DNA of 64,000 nucleotides from Nitrosophilus alvini. GTDB lineage: Bacteria > Campylobacterota > Campylobacteria > Campylobacterales > Nitratiruptoraceae. The notes beneath the pieces are model-generated. The model did no database searches and was not told the origin of the DNA. It worked only from the letters and a program-made list of their open reading frames with translations. Made by a program: the position numbers and the translations under genes. The stretch spans positions 746,501-810,500 of the forward strand of contig NZ_AP022847.1 of NCBI RefSeq assembly GCF_015100395.1, read 5' to 3'. Below, piece after piece: positions 1 to 9,126 of the stretch. Each line of letters starts with the position of its first letter. Position 1 is the first letter of the stretch.

Positions 1-1842
1 CCAAAAGAGATGGAAACAATTAAACAAGAAATGGAGCATGTCGTAAGTGAAGATGAAGCTCCTGCTCTAGAGCCTTACGGATATAAAGCCGGAGATGTGA
101 TTAAACACAAAGGTGGAACTCTCAAGCACTGGGAGATCTCTTTTGAAGAGTACAAAAAATCTCTAGCACCTTACACGCTAGATTATGTTGCAAGAGTGGC
201 AAAAGGTGATCCTGATGAGTCTTTGGAAGAGTTCAAAGGTAAACTGAAAGCTCTTGCTGATCTATATATAGAAAAAGACAGAAAAATTGTATCTTTCTGG
301 ACAATGGGTATGAACCAGCACACAAGAGGAACATGGGTAAATACTCTTTCTTACAATGTCCACTTTTTGCTTAATAAGCAAGCGAAGCCGGGATGTGGTG
401 CATTCTCTTTGACAGGACAGCCTAGTGCGTGCGGTACCGCAAGGGAAGTTGGTACATTTACCCACAGATTGCCGGCTGATTTGATGGTAAAAAATCCTAA
501 ACACAGAAAAATAGCAGAAAAAATCTGGAGAGTACCGCATGGTACTATAAACCCTGTAGGAAAGCAGCATATCATGGCTATCCACAGAGGTCTTGAAGAT
601 GGATTGATCAAGTTTGCATGGGTTAACGTATGTAACCCGTATCAAGATTCTGCAAGTGCTAACCACTGGATCAAAGCTGCCAGAAACATGGATAACTTCA
701 TAGTTGTAAGTGACGGTTATCCGGGAATCAGTGCAAAAGTTGCAGACCTTATTTTGCCAAGTGCGATGATTTATGAAAAATGGGGAGCATACGGAAACGC
801 TGAAAGAAGAACTCAGCACTGGAGACAGCAAGTTCTTCCGGTTGGCGAAGCTATGAGTGATACATGGCAGTGGGTTGAACTTAGTAAAAGATTTACAGTA
901 AAAGATCTATGGGGAGCTTATCCTCCAAGTGGCCCAAGAAAGAAACCTCTTCCAAGTGTTATCGAAGAAGCCAAAAAAATGGGCTACAGCGAAGATACTA
1001 CAATGTTCGAAATCCTATTTGCGAACGACAGAGCGAAAAAATATAAAATCGACTTGACTAAGTTCCCGCAAAAAGGATTTGATAACAGTGAATGTCTCGG
1101 TGATGCGAGAAATGTAAAAGGAAGTGACGGTAAAGTCTTCAAAGGGTATGGTTTTATGATTCATGAATATCTCTGGGAAGAGTACAGACTCTTTGGACTT
1201 GGACATGCTCATGACCTTGCTGACTTTGCAACATACCACAGAGTAAGAGGTTTGAGATGGCCAGTTGTTGACGGAAAAGAGACTCAGTGGAGATTTAACA
1301 CTAAATATGACCCATATGCAAGAAAAGCAAATCCGAACGGAGATTTTGCATTCTATGGAAAAATTGCTAAGGCTCTTCCATCCGGTAACTTGACTGGTGT
1401 AACAGACAAGAAAAAGAAACCTTTGCCAAACAAAGCGAAAATATTTGCAAGACCATATATGCAGCCACCTGAAATTCCTGATAACAAATATCCTTTCTGG
1501 CTATGTACAGGTAGGGTATTGGAGCACTGGCACAGTGGAACTATGACTATGAGAGTTCCTGAACTTTATAGAGCAGTTCCTGAAGCTCTTTGCTTTATGC
1601 ATCCTGAGGACGCCAAGAAAATCGGTGTTAAACCTGGCGAACTTGTTTGGGTTGAAAGTAGAAGAGGTAAGGTAAAAGCAAGAGTTACTACAAGAGGAAG
1701 AAACAGACCACCAAAAGGTCTTGTGTTCGTTCCATGGTTTGATGAGAGGGTATTTATCAACAAAGTTTGTCTGGATGCCACATGTCCTATGTCTAAACAG
1801 ACAGACTTCAAAAAGTGTGCTGTTAAGATATACAAAGCTTAA
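1..1842 (+). CDS. napA: Periplasmic nitrate reductase catalytic subunit NapA (5' partial)
   Basis: Catalytic subunit reducing nitrate to nitrite in the periplasm with a bis-MGD molybdenum cofactor. The frame is open to base 1, so the gene starts before the window; the in-window ATG at 10 is only an internal Met. About 613 C-terminal residues are seen. The Tat signal, [4Fe-4S] cysteines and Mo-ligand region are missing. Visible NapA signatures include [29 protein letters not shown] and the C-terminal cofactor-binding stretch [16 protein letters not shown]. It heads napA-G-H-B-F-L-D, the order known from Campylobacterota. The 50-bp gap before napG carries a purine-rich ribosome-binding site. 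Confidence 0.97.
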   Translation, partial: PKEMETIKQEMEHVVSEDEAPALEPYGYKAGDVIKHKGGTLKHWEISFEEYKKSLAPYTLDYVARVAKGDPDESLEEFKGKLKALADLYIEKDRKIVSFWTMGMNQHTRGTWVNTLSYNVHFLLNKQAKPGCGAFSLTGQPSACGTAREVGTFTHRLPADLMVKNPKHRKIAEKIWRVPHGTINPVGKQHIMAIHRGLEDGLIKFAWVNVCNPYQDSASANHWIKAARNMDNFIVVSDGYPGISAKVADLILPSAMIYEKWGAYGNAERRTQHWRQQVLPVGEAMSDTWQWVELSKRFTVKDLWGAYPPSGPRKKPLPSVIEEAKKMGYSEDTTMFEILFANDRAKKYKIDLTKFPQKGFDNSECLGDARNVKGSDGKVFKGYGFMIHEYLWEEYRLFGLGHAHDLADFATYHRVRGLRWPVVDGKETQWRFNTKYDPYARKANPNGDFAFYGKIAKALPSGNLTGVTDKKKKPLPNKAKIFARPYMQPPEIPDNKYPFWLCTGRVLEHWHSGTMTMRVPELYRAVPEALCFMHPEDAKKIGVKPGELVWVESRRGKVKARVTTRGRNRPPKGLVFVPWFDERVFINKVCLDATCPMSKQTDFKKCAVKIYKA

Positions 1843-1892
1843 CGAAAGGATAGGGTTGTTTTGAACAATCAAGTCCGATACAGGGGGGAGGA

Positions 1893-2714
1893 ATGGATAA
1901 GAATGAAAAGTCTGTAATGACTGGAAGAAGAAGATTTCTTATTCAAATGGCGCAAAACGTTGCAACTGCAGGTCTTGGGGGGCTTTTATGGAGTGCTTAT
2001 GTAGAGGAGATCAAAGCGGCTCCTCTAATACTCAGGCCTCCCGGCGCCAGAAAAGAAGAAGAGTTTGTAAGTTTATGTATCAAATGCGGCCTTTGTGTGG
2101 AAGGCTGTCCTTATGATACATTGATGTTGGCCAAACCGGGTGACAACAAACCGATGGGGACGCCATATTTTATACCGAGGGAAGTTCCATGCTATATGTG
2201 TGTGGATATCCCATGTGTTCCGCCCTGTCCCACTGGTGCTCTTGATGCAGAAAGTGTTTCGAGTATAGTGGAGGGCAAAAAGGTCTTTGACATTAACAAA
2301 GCAAGAATGGGTCTTGCGGTAGTGGATGAAGAGAATTGCATTGCTTTTTGGGGCATACAGTGCGATGCATGCTATAGAGCATGTCCGGTTCTGGATCATG
2401 CTATAACTTTAGAGTACAGGAAAAATGAGCGTACAGGAAAACATGCTTATCTTCTTCCTGTAGTTCATAGTGATGCATGTACGGGCTGTGGCCTTTGTGA
2501 GCATGCATGTGTAACCAAAAAACCGGCTATTTTCGTTCTCCCAAGAGAAATAGCTATGGGTGAAGTGGGAGAGCACTATATAAAAGGCTGGGAAAAGAGT
2601 GACGAGGCGAGATTGAAAGAAGCGGATGAAAAGCAGGTATTTACAAGAACAAAAAGAAGTGAAAAATCCCCTGAGGATTATCTCAATATGGACGAGGATC
2701 TTTTAAGTGAATAA
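1893..2714 (+). CDS. napG: Ferredoxin-type quinol dehydrogenase component NapG
   Basis: Periplasmic iron-sulfur protein (273 aa) that with NapH passes electrons from menaquinol to NapB/NapA. A twin-arginine-like signal (TGRRRFLIQ) lies near residues 10-18. Four cysteine clusters typical of 4x[4Fe-4S] proteins follow, such as CIKCGLCVEGCP and CTGCGLCEHAC. It overlaps napH by 8 bases, indicating translational coupling. No napC is present between the nap genes, so NapGH is the likely quinol-oxidising module. This is an inference from known Wolinella and Campylobacter Nap systems. Confidence 0.95.
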   Translation: MDKNEKSVMTGRRRFLIQMAQNVATAGLGGLLWSAYVEEIKAAPLILRPPGARKEEEFVSLCIKCGLCVEGCPYDTLMLAKPGDNKPMGTPYFIPREVPCYMCVDIPCVPPCPTGALDAESVSSIVEGKKVFDINKARMGLAVVDEENCIAFWGIQCDACYRACPVLDHAITLEYRKNERTGKHAYLLPVVHSDACTGCGLCEHACVTKKPAIFVLPREIAMGEVGEHYIKGWEKSDEARLKEADEKQVFTRTKRSEKSPEDYLNMDEDLLSE

Positions 2715-3522
2715 AATAATAAAAAAATACCGCTTTTTGATTTTAAGACGCTTCACTCAGATCGCCATACTTGCTCTTTATATAGGAGCCAACGTTGCCG
2801 GATGGAAGATTCTGTCAGGTAATCTCAGCTCTTCAAAGCTTTTTGATATAGTGCCGCTTGCCGATCCATATGCTGTTTTGCAGATTTTTGCAGCAGGCGG
2901 ATTGCTTGCAATGGATGCAATAATGGGAGCCGTGATAATACTTCTTTTCTATATGACTATTGGCGGCAGAGCATTTTGTAGCTATGTTTGTCCGGTGAAT
3001 ATGGTTACAGATCTTGCCAATTGGATAAGAAGAAGATTTGATTTAGACAGAGCCGAAAGGAAAATGTGGGCAAGCAGAAATATAAGATACTGGGTTATAG
3101 GACTTAGTCTTATTTTGTCTGCTCTGCTCGGTGTTGCGGCTTTTGAAATGGTGAGTCCCATATCCATGTTACACAGAGGATTGGTATTCGGTATGGGATT
3201 TGGATGGGCCGCTATATTGAGTATTTTTCTGTTCGATCTGTTTGTATTAAAAAACGGTTGGTGTGGGCATATCTGTCCTTTGGGCGGTTTTTACTCTCTT
3301 ACAGGCAGATTTAGCCTCTTTAGAGTAAAGCACAACCAGCCAAACTGTACGCTTTGCATGAAATGTAAAGATGTCTGCCCTGAAAAAGAGGTTCTTTTTA
3401 TGATAGGTAAAAAGAGCGAAAGTATAAATATGGGTGAATGCACTCTATGCGGGCGTTGTGTAGAGGTATGTGATGATGATGCCCTCGGTTTCAGTATAAG
3501 AGATTTTGTTAAAAAGGAGTAG
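2707..3522 (+). CDS. napH: Membrane-bound quinol dehydrogenase NapH
   Basis: Polytopic inner-membrane protein (271 aa) that anchors NapG and probably oxidises menaquinol. It has about four transmembrane segments and two cytoplasmic CxxxCP motifs (CSYVCPVN, CGHICPLGG), a NapH hallmark. Two C-terminal [4Fe-4S] clusters follow (CTLCMKCKDVCP, CTLCGRCVEVC). The start is GTG at 2707, overlapping the end of napG. A paralogous pair, nosG/nosH, sits in the nos operon further on. Confidence 0.95.
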   Translation: MNKIIKKYRFLILRRFTQIAILALYIGANVAGWKILSGNLSSSKLFDIVPLADPYAVLQIFAAGGLLAMDAIMGAVIILLFYMTIGGRAFCSYVCPVNMVTDLANWIRRRFDLDRAERKMWASRNIRYWVIGLSLILSALLGVAAFEMVSPISMLHRGLVFGMGFGWAAILSIFLFDLFVLKNGWCGHICPLGGFYSLTGRFSLFRVKHNQPNCTLCMKCKDVCPEKEVLFMIGKKSESINMGECTLCGRCVEVCDDDALGFSIRDFVKKE

Positions 3523-3525
3523 ATT

Positions 3526-4062
3526 ATGAAAAAAGGAAAGCTCAGAGTAATGAGTGTTTCGGCTATTTTGGCTGTATTGATGGCTGCAGGCTGTACAGCT
3601 GCAACTCAGCAGTCTATCAGCGATACGGAACTAAGCTATAGAAATGTTCCGCTAACAACGGAAAAAGATGTGGCTCCTCCTCCGGTGGAGTTTCCTAAAG
3701 AAGCACCGGGAACTTCCAAAAAATTTGCAAGAGCGTTTGAAAATGCGCCTCCTATGATTCCACATTCTGTAGATGGAATACTTCCTATTACAAAAGACAA
3801 TAACTCTTGTCTTGGATGTCATATGCCGGAGGTTGCAAAAGATGTAAAGGCAACGCCTATTCCTCCTACACATTTTATGGACTTTAGAACTCAAAAGCCT
3901 TTGGGACATCTTGCTGAGCAAAGATATAACTGTTCTCAGTGCCATGCACCGCAGGCAAAAGTTCAGCCGTTGGTGAAAAACAACTTTGCTCCGGAATTTA
4001 GAAGTGCCAAAGCAAAAGAGAGATCAAATCTTCTTGATGTTCTCAATGAAGGAGTTCAGTAA
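3526..4062 (+). CDS. napB: Di-heme cytochrome c NapB
   Basis: Small electron-transfer subunit (178 aa) of periplasmic nitrate reductase. Two c-heme motifs, CLGCH and CSQCH, lie at about residues 105 and 137, with the family's conserved histidines nearby. The signal region ends in MAAGC, which resembles a lipobox, so the protein may be lipid-anchored; an ordinary signal peptide is the alternative. It starts 3 bases after napH. Confidence 0.95.
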   Translation: MKKGKLRVMSVSAILAVLMAAGCTAATQQSISDTELSYRNVPLTTEKDVAPPPVEFPKEAPGTSKKFARAFENAPPMIPHSVDGILPITKDNNSCLGCHMPEVAKDVKATPIPPTHFMDFRTQKPLGHLAEQRYNCSQCHAPQAKVQPLVKNNFAPEFRSAKAKERSNLLDVLNEGVQ

Positions 4063-4064
4063 AA

Positions 4065-4550
4065 ATGGGCGACAGAAGGGCTTTTTTCAAGGCTTTTGCC
4101 GGCCTTTCTGTTAAAAAAAAGGAGGAGAGACAACATGTCTATCCTCCATATTTTGAAAATATCGATGATTTTCAAAACTGCCTTGATTGTGAAGGCGTCT
4201 GTGTAGATGCCTGTGAAGAAGGAATTATAGAGATTATAGAAAAAAGACCGGTTTTAAACTTCACAACGGGGGGATGTACATACTGCGATGAGTGTGCAAA
4301 CATTTGTCCAAAGGACGTTTTATCGCTTGAGTATAAAAAAAATATCCAGGCAAAAATTGAGATAGGCATTATAAACTGCATGGCATGGAATAAAACAATA
4401 TGCAGGTCGTGTGCTGATGTATGCCTTGATAATGCGATAAAATTTACAGGTCTTTTCAATCCGGAGATTGACTACGATGAATGTACAAACTGCGGTTTTT
4501 GCGTAGGCGTTTGTCCAACGCAGGCAATAACGTACGGGGGAGTAAAATGA
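4065..4550 (+). CDS. napF: Ferredoxin-type maturation protein NapF
   Basis: Cytoplasmic iron-sulfur protein (161 aa) thought to assist NapA maturation or iron-sulfur loading. It contains several cysteine clusters, including CTYCDECANICP, CRSCADVC and CTNCGFCVGVCP. There is no signal sequence. The stop overlaps the napL start in an ATGA arrangement. Confidence 0.9.
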   Translation: MGDRRAFFKAFAGLSVKKKEERQHVYPPYFENIDDFQNCLDCEGVCVDACEEGIIEIIEKRPVLNFTTGGCTYCDECANICPKDVLSLEYKKNIQAKIEIGIINCMAWNKTICRSCADVCLDNAIKFTGLFNPEIDYDECTNCGFCVGVCPTQAITYGGVK

Positions 4551-5509
4551 AATTTTTTAAAACTTTATTTGTTTTGACAATATTATCTATAACGGCATTT
4601 GCTTTGGAAATAAAGCCCGCAGGAAAATTTGAAGCAACAGGTGCCGTTATAGATTTTATTGTAACCGATAAAGAGTTATATGCAGGTACCGATAAAGGTA
4701 GTGTGGATATATTTGATTTAAATTCCCATAAACTCAAAAAAAGTATAAAACTTGAGAAAATCGAAGACTTCATGGGTGAACTATATCCGCCTAAAGTATT
4801 TTCTGTAGATCTTTCGCCTGACAAAACTTCTATATTGATACTTTCTGAGGCTACAGGAGGAGCGAGAAATCTTTTTTTATACAAAAATGGAAAATTCGAT
4901 GTTCTGATCTCCAGCGAAGAGAGACTTTTTATCAAAAAAGCCAAATTTATCAATGATGAAAAGATACTTTTAGGCCTGTTAAGTAATGAAATAATTCTTT
5001 ATGATATTAAATCAAGAAAAGAGATATACAGAGAGCAGTTGTCTCAATCAAGGTTTTCAGATTTTGCTTTAGATGAAAATAGAAAAAGAGCGGTTTCAAG
5101 TTGTGAATCCGGAGATATTTTTATGATAGAAGTTGGCAGTGGTAAACTTTTGAGAACTTTTACCGGTGCAAATGTAGATAATGTTTATAAAGTAGATATC
5201 AAAAAAGATAAAATCGTAGCGGCAGGTCAGGATAGAAGACTTAGTATTTACAACGTAGATACAGGAAGATACAAATATTATCAGGGCAATTTTCTCATAT
5301 ATTCGGCCGCTTTGGATCCTGATGCCAAAATTGCAGCCTTTGCTATAAACGAAGAAAACGATATCGCTATATTGAATATATCGACTATGAGTATAAAACA
5401 TATGTTAAAAGGTCACAAATCAACACTCAATACTATTGTTTTCGTATCAAAAGATCATCTCTACAGTTCAAGTGATGATCCAAAAATCTTAGAATGGAGG
5501 TTACCATGA
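4547..5509 (+). CDS. napL: Periplasmic WD40-like Nap accessory protein NapL
   Basis: NapL (320 aa) is a periplasmic beta-propeller-like protein found in Campylobacterota nap operons; its exact role is unknown. The start is set at the ATG at 4547: it overlaps the napF stop as ATGA, follows a GGGGGAG site, and begins a clean signal peptide (MKFFKTLFVLTILSITAFA). An upstream start at 4481 would add 22 residues lying inside napF. Repeated strands such as LYAGTDKGSVDIFDL and LYSSSDDPKILEW fit WD40-type blades. Confidence 0.85.
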   Translation: MKFFKTLFVLTILSITAFALEIKPAGKFEATGAVIDFIVTDKELYAGTDKGSVDIFDLNSHKLKKSIKLEKIEDFMGELYPPKVFSVDLSPDKTSILILSEATGGARNLFLYKNGKFDVLISSEERLFIKKAKFINDEKILLGLLSNEIILYDIKSRKEIYREQLSQSRFSDFALDENRKRAVSSCESGDIFMIEVGSGKLLRTFTGANVDNVYKVDIKKDKIVAAGQDRRLSIYNVDTGRYKYYQGNFLIYSAALDPDAKIAAFAINEENDIAILNISTMSIKHMLKGHKSTLNTIVFVSKDHLYSSSDDPKILEWRLP

Positions 5510-5859
5510 GTAATATATCAAGTGTAGTAGTAAGATGTAATCCAAAAAAATTGGACGAGGTCAAAAAAAGGGTAGAGGATGCAAATGTCTGCGATATTCA
5601 TATAGTTGATGAGAAAGGTTATATTATTGTAACTATAGAAGGAGAGGGGATAAGTGAGGAGATAAAAAAACTCAAGATTATTCAGGAACTTCCAGGAGTA
5701 ATCAGTGCAGATATGGTCTATTCGTATAGCGAAGAAGAACTGGAAATGGCCAGAGCTGAATTTGAAAAGACTGAGCCGGTACCTGAGATTTTGAACAATG
5801 ACAATATAAAAGCAGAAGATATAGTGTACAACGGAGATCTTAAGAAAAAGATCATATAG
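5506..5859 (+). CDS. napD: NapA signal-peptide chaperone NapD
   Basis: Small cytoplasmic chaperone (117 aa) that binds the Tat signal of NapA. The ferredoxin-like fold is suggested by the N-terminal strand SSVVVRCNPKKLDEV and the central IIVTIEGEG. The start is the ATG at 5506, which overlaps the napL stop and is preceded at 5 bases by GGAGG. The ORF could begin at 5494, but that would bury the ribosome-binding site. It is the last recognisable nap gene. Confidence 0.9.
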   Translation: MSNISSVVVRCNPKKLDEVKKRVEDANVCDIHIVDEKGYIIVTIEGEGISEEIKKLKIIQELPGVISADMVYSYSEEELEMARAEFEKTEPVPEILNNDNIKAEDIVYNGDLKKKII

Positions 5860-5884
5860 TTTTCTATTGTAATGAGGTCTTGAT

Positions 5885-6430
5885 ATGGACACGTCCTTCA
5901 ATATGTTTATAGAAACTGAGGTTCCGAAAAACGAGATAATTATATCCAGGACAGATCTAAATGGCATTATAACCTATGCAAATGAAACATTTGCCAGAAT
6001 TTCCGGTTATTCGTCTGATGAACTGGTGGGTAAGCCGCATAATATTTTGAGACATCCGGATATGCCTTCTTCCGTTTTTTATGATATGTGGAAGACTTTA
6101 AAAGACGGTGGAATATGGAGAGGATATATTAAAAATATTAGAAAAGACAGGGGATACTACTGGGTCTATGCGGAAATTTCCGGAGTTTATAAAAATGGAC
6201 GGCTAATAGAATATAAATCTATGAGAAGTTATGTTGAGAGAGAAAAAAGAATTCAGATGCAAAAACTGTATGACCAGATGAGAAAAAATGAAAGGGACCC
6301 GGTAAGAGTTGTGTCATACTTACCTTATCCTGTCTATTATGATCTGTTGAAAAAATCGGAAGCGGCAGGCGTATCGCCTCAAAAATGGCTTGAAAAATTG
6401 ATAAAAGATGCAAAAAAACCCAACTTTTGA
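5885..6430 (+). CDS. Single PAS-domain protein, Aer-like
   Basis: A 181-residue soluble protein with a PAS_3-like domain at about residues 18-125. It resembles Aer-type redox sensors (ITYANETFARISGYSSDELVG, HNILRHPDMP, WRGYIKNIRKDRGYYWV). There is no HAMP, kinase or methyl-accepting domain. The last 60 residues are basic and helical. It follows napD by 25 bases, so it is probably co-transcribed with nap. A role as a redox sensor partnering a separate transducer is an inference. Confidence 0.75.
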   Translation: MDTSFNMFIETEVPKNEIIISRTDLNGIITYANETFARISGYSSDELVGKPHNILRHPDMPSSVFYDMWKTLKDGGIWRGYIKNIRKDRGYYWVYAEISGVYKNGRLIEYKSMRSYVEREKRIQMQKLYDQMRKNERDPVRVVSYLPYPVYYDLLKKSEAAGVSPQKWLEKLIKDAKKPNF

Positions 6431-6468
6431 CTTATGTCAATTAAGTTTAATAATAATTGTGATAGAAT
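6427..6468 (+). promoter_or_regulatory. FNR/DNR-type box and promoter for the outer-membrane barrel gene
   Basis: A perfect 14-bp palindrome, TTGAC-TTAT-GTCAA, spans 6427-6440 and overlaps the stop of the PAS gene. A -10 hexamer TAGAAT lies at 6463-6468, 36 bases after the box start. This places the box centre near -41.5, the class II position for Crp/Fnr activators. The predicted transcript start near 6475 rules out translation from upstream codons and supports the ATG at 6553. Confidence 0.7.
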
Positions 6469-6552
6469 TTCCGTATGCTTAACAAAGCGTTAAAAAAACA
6501 TAGTACATATTCTGTCACAGAAATGTACCAATCAATTCAAAAAGGAGTAAGA

Positions 6553-7815
6553 ATGAGAAGAGTACACATGAGTCTTATGGCTGCTGCAGTATTGGCGGCA
6601 GGAGTGACTGCAGGAAACGCTGCAGGACTTGAAGAGATCCTTAGCGATGCAAAATACAGCGTACAAATCAGACCTAGATATGAGTATGTCGACCAAGACA
6701 ATACTCTCAAAAATGCAAAAGCGTTTACAACAAGAACTGCTGTTGGAGTAAAGGCTAAGCTATTTGGCGTTGACGGTCTTGCTGGACAGGTTCAAATGAT
6801 AAACGTTGCTAACTTCGGTATCACAACATACAATCCTGAAGATTCCAGATATTCGACTATTGCAGATGGTCCTCAAACAAGAGTTACGCAGGCAAACGTA
6901 TCTTATAGCGCTAACGATGCTACTGTTACAGTAGGTAGAAAGATGCTCGTTCTAGATAACGCGAGATTTATAGGTAACGTTGGTTGGAGACAGATGCCAC
7001 AGACTTATGATCTTGCAGCTGTAACTTATAACGGTATCGAAAATCTCAGCCTTTTCGGTGCATATGTTAATAGAGTTCACAGAATATTCAATACCGATAC
7101 AAATAGCAACCCTCTTTTGAGGACACAATTCGATACAGGAAGCGTTCTTCTTCATGCATCTTATAAGGTAATGCCAGAGCTTACTTTGACTGCATATGAC
7201 TATATGATCCAAAACTTCGCCGATCATGTTGGTATCAGAGCTACTGGCAAGGTTGATCTAAACGGTGTTAAATTGAAATATACTGCTGAATATGCTGTTC
7301 AAAATGATCCATCTATGGATGAAAAAGGCGAACCTCTATATAGTGCAACTAGAAAAGAAGATGCTGATTATTATAATCTTGCTGTAGATGCGACAATGGA
7401 TAAATTTACTGTTGGTGTCGGCTACGAAGTGCTTAGCGATAAAGGTGATGGAGATCATGCTTTCTGGACACCTTTGGCAACTCTGCATGCTATGAATGGA
7501 TGGGCAGATATGTTTTTGGTAACGCCTGGTGAAGGTTTGAAAGATATGACTGTCAAGCTTGCTTACAATGCAGGCGAATATGGAAAAATCGTTGGTATCT
7601 ACCATGATTTCCAAAGCGACAAAGATCTAAACGGACAAGATGATCTTGGAAGTGAACTTGATATTGCGTACAAATACAAAGTGGCAAAAAATCTTGGACT
7701 TCTTTTGAAGTATGCTGATTATAGCGCTGGAGATGACGCATTTAAGACCACATATAATTATGTCGACACTACAAAATATTGGGTACAACTTGACTATAAA
7801 TTCAACAGCAAGTAA
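6553..7815 (+). CDS. Outer-membrane beta-barrel porin, alginate-export-like
   Basis: A 420-residue barrel with a signal peptide (SLMAAAVLAAGVTAGNAAG) and many alternating amphipathic strands, ending in an aromatic-rich terminal strand (YWVQLDYKF). The stretches RPRYEYVDQ and NARFIGNVGWRQMPQTYD recall the Alginate_exp porin family common in Campylobacterota. The start at 6553 has AAAGGAG 6 bases upstream; longer starts would precede the predicted transcript start. The TTGAC box upstream ties it to the denitrification regulon, so it may pass nitrate, nitrite or another anion. The substrate is unknown. Confidence 0.75.
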   Translation: MRRVHMSLMAAAVLAAGVTAGNAAGLEEILSDAKYSVQIRPRYEYVDQDNTLKNAKAFTTRTAVGVKAKLFGVDGLAGQVQMINVANFGITTYNPEDSRYSTIADGPQTRVTQANVSYSANDATVTVGRKMLVLDNARFIGNVGWRQMPQTYDLAAVTYNGIENLSLFGAYVNRVHRIFNTDTNSNPLLRTQFDTGSVLLHASYKVMPELTLTAYDYMIQNFADHVGIRATGKVDLNGVKLKYTAEYAVQNDPSMDEKGEPLYSATRKEDADYYNLAVDATMDKFTVGVGYEVLSDKGDGDHAFWTPLATLHAMNGWADMFLVTPGEGLKDMTVKLAYNAGEYGKIVGIYHDFQSDKDLNGQDDLGSELDIAYKYKVAKNLGLLLKYADYSAGDDAFKTTYNYVDTTKYWVQLDYKFNSK

Positions 7816-7823
7816 GACTTCTA

Positions 7824-7848
7824 TTTTCGGCGGACTTTCCGCCGAAAA
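7824..7848 (+). terminator. Rho-independent terminator after porin gene
   Basis: Stem arms TTTTCGGCGGA (7824-7834) and TCCGCCGAAAA (7838-7848) form an 11-bp perfect stem with a 3-base loop, 9 bases after the stop. The A/T flanks could make it bidirectional. Confidence 0.75.
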
Positions 7849-7850
7849 TT

Positions 7851-7925
7851 GTTATCTGGCTGCAGCGTAAAAAGACTACTCCCGCTGACTCCTTGCTCTT
7901 TTGCTAATCGCTGCAGCCTGATAAC
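7851..7925. repeat. 17-bp inverted repeat with 41-bp loop between convergent genes
   Basis: The arms at 7851-7867 and 7909-7925 match at 16 of 17 positions (GTTATCTGGCTGCAGCG against the complement of the right arm). The 41-base interior is unrelated. It lies between the converging barrel gene and the crp/fnr-type gene, just after a conventional terminator. It could be a second terminator, an RNA hairpin or a small mobile repeat. No function is claimed. Confidence 0.5.
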
Positions 7926-7928
7926 TAT

Positions 7929-8567
7929 TTACTCATATAACGACTTCAATCCCTCTTTGTTTATCACTTTGTAGCCGTTTTCGTTTTTTTCCAATAAGTT
8001 AAGCGTTTTGAACTTTTTGATTATTCTAGAGAGTGTCTCCGGAGCTATGTTTAGGTTTGCGGCTATTTCCCCTTTTTTCAGTTCGATAAACTCTTTTTCA
8101 TGCTCGCATATAAACTTAGCCACTCTGGCTGTAGAATTCATAACTATATTATTTGTAATTACATCCTCTAAGAATTTTACTTTTTTTGTTAAAGATTTAA
8201 TCAAGAAAAAAGAGATTTCCGGATTTTTCAGAAACTCTTTTTCAAATTTCTCATAATCAATCAATACAGCACTTCCGTCAGTGACAAATTCTGCCGATGC
8301 GGGAAAAGGTATTCGTTCAAGATTTGCTATCTCTGCTATGAGTGATTGGGGAAAAAACTGATGAAGTATTATTTTATTGCCTTTATGGTCCGTTTTATAT
8401 ACCTGTAAAATTCCGTCCGTAAGGAGTATGAGAGACTTTGGCTCGTCTCCTTCGTAAAAAAGAATATTCCCTTTTTTATATGTGACTTTTTGTGAAATAC
8501 TTTCCAGTTTTTTTATCTGATCGGCACTCAGGTTTTCAAACAGATAAAATTCTTTTAGTTTTTCCAT
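7929..8567 (-). CDS. Crp/Fnr-family regulator, DNR/NNR-like
   Basis: A 212-residue regulator with an N-terminal cyclic-nucleotide-binding-like beta-barrel (residues 10-110), a dimerisation helix (about 115-140) and a C-terminal winged helix. The recognition helix contains E177-T-L-S180-R181, the ExxSR pattern that reads TTGAT/C half-sites in FNR. Only one cysteine (C154) is present, so it cannot hold an FNR-type [4Fe-4S] cluster. A heme/NO-sensing DNR or NssR-like mode is a reasonable inference. Matching boxes occur upstream of five units in this window. A TATAAT on the minus strand (8604-8609) may be its -10. Confidence 0.85.
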   Translation of the reverse strand: MEKLKEFYLFENLSADQIKKLESISQKVTYKKGNILFYEGDEPKSLILLTDGILQVYKTDHKGNKIILHQFFPQSLIAEIANLERIPFPASAEFVTDGSAVLIDYEKFEKEFLKNPEISFFLIKSLTKKVKFLEDVITNNIVMNSTARVAKFICEHEKEFIELKKGEIAANLNIAPETLSRIIKKFKTLNLLEKNENGYKVINKEGLKSLYE

Positions 8568-8704
8568 GCCCTGCTTTCATGTATTTTTTAATAAAGTAAG
8601 CATATTATATAACATTACTACTTAAAAGTGAGTAATCGATAGCAAGTAAGAAAAGTGATTTAACAGTGACATAAAATATAGTGTTAGTTCAACAATTTAA
8701 AAAT

Positions 8705-8746
8705 TTGACTCTAATCAAAGACTTTTGTTTTTTTTCATAATAAAAT
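8705..8746 (+). promoter_or_regulatory. FNR/DNR-type box and promoter of the nor operon
   Basis: TTGAC-TCTA-ATCAA spans 8705-8718, with TAAAAT as -10 at 8741-8746. The 36-base offset equals that at the barrel, nosB and nirDL promoters. The first nor-operon start codon is at 8777. Confidence 0.75.
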
Positions 8747-8776
8747 CATATTAACTCTAAAGTTAAAGGAGGGAAG

Positions 8777-9106
8777 ATGGAGTACTTTATGCAAGATATA
8801 CCTCCGGGTGATTTCTTGCCTATATTTGTCAGTTCCGCATTTGTCATTATTTTCGGTATGGCTTATGCCGGATTCTTCACTTTTGTGAAGATAAAGGTCT
8901 TACCAAAGTATTATATATATGTTGCATATCTAAGCTGGTTTATGCTTGCGGCATGTATGTATTACCTAGGTACATTGCTTAGAGTGGAGCCTTATACCGA
9001 AAAAGTGTTGATGGGTGCAATGGTCGGATATCTTATCTTCCCTCATGCAGTCTTTTTTATATTACAAAGACTGCACGAAGAGTTTGAACCCGATTCGAAA
9101 AATTAA
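8777..9106 (+). CDS. Small three-helix membrane protein of the nor operon
   Basis: A 109-residue protein with three predicted transmembrane segments (about residues 15-37, 44-66 and 75-96) and a charged C-terminus. I do not recognise the family. It is the first gene after the TTGAC box and lies 20 bases before norC, so it is probably co-regulated with nitric oxide reductase. A role in NorCB assembly or quinol/cytochrome hand-over is only a guess. The start ATG at 8777 is preceded by AAAGGAGGG. Confidence 0.75.
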   Translation: MEYFMQDIPPGDFLPIFVSSAFVIIFGMAYAGFFTFVKIKVLPKYYIYVAYLSWFMLAACMYYLGTLLRVEPYTEKVLMGAMVGYLIFPHAVFFILQRLHEEFEPDSKN

Positions 9107-9126
9107 ATCTTGAAAGGAGGTCGAAA

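Noticed and set aside
6475-6552. Longer N-terminus for the outer-membrane barrel
   Set aside because: It would start at or before the predicted transcript start and bury the signal peptide.
7851-7925. Integron attC site
   Set aside because: The outer ends are GTTA...TAAC, the reverse of the attC order, and no integrase or cassette is nearby.
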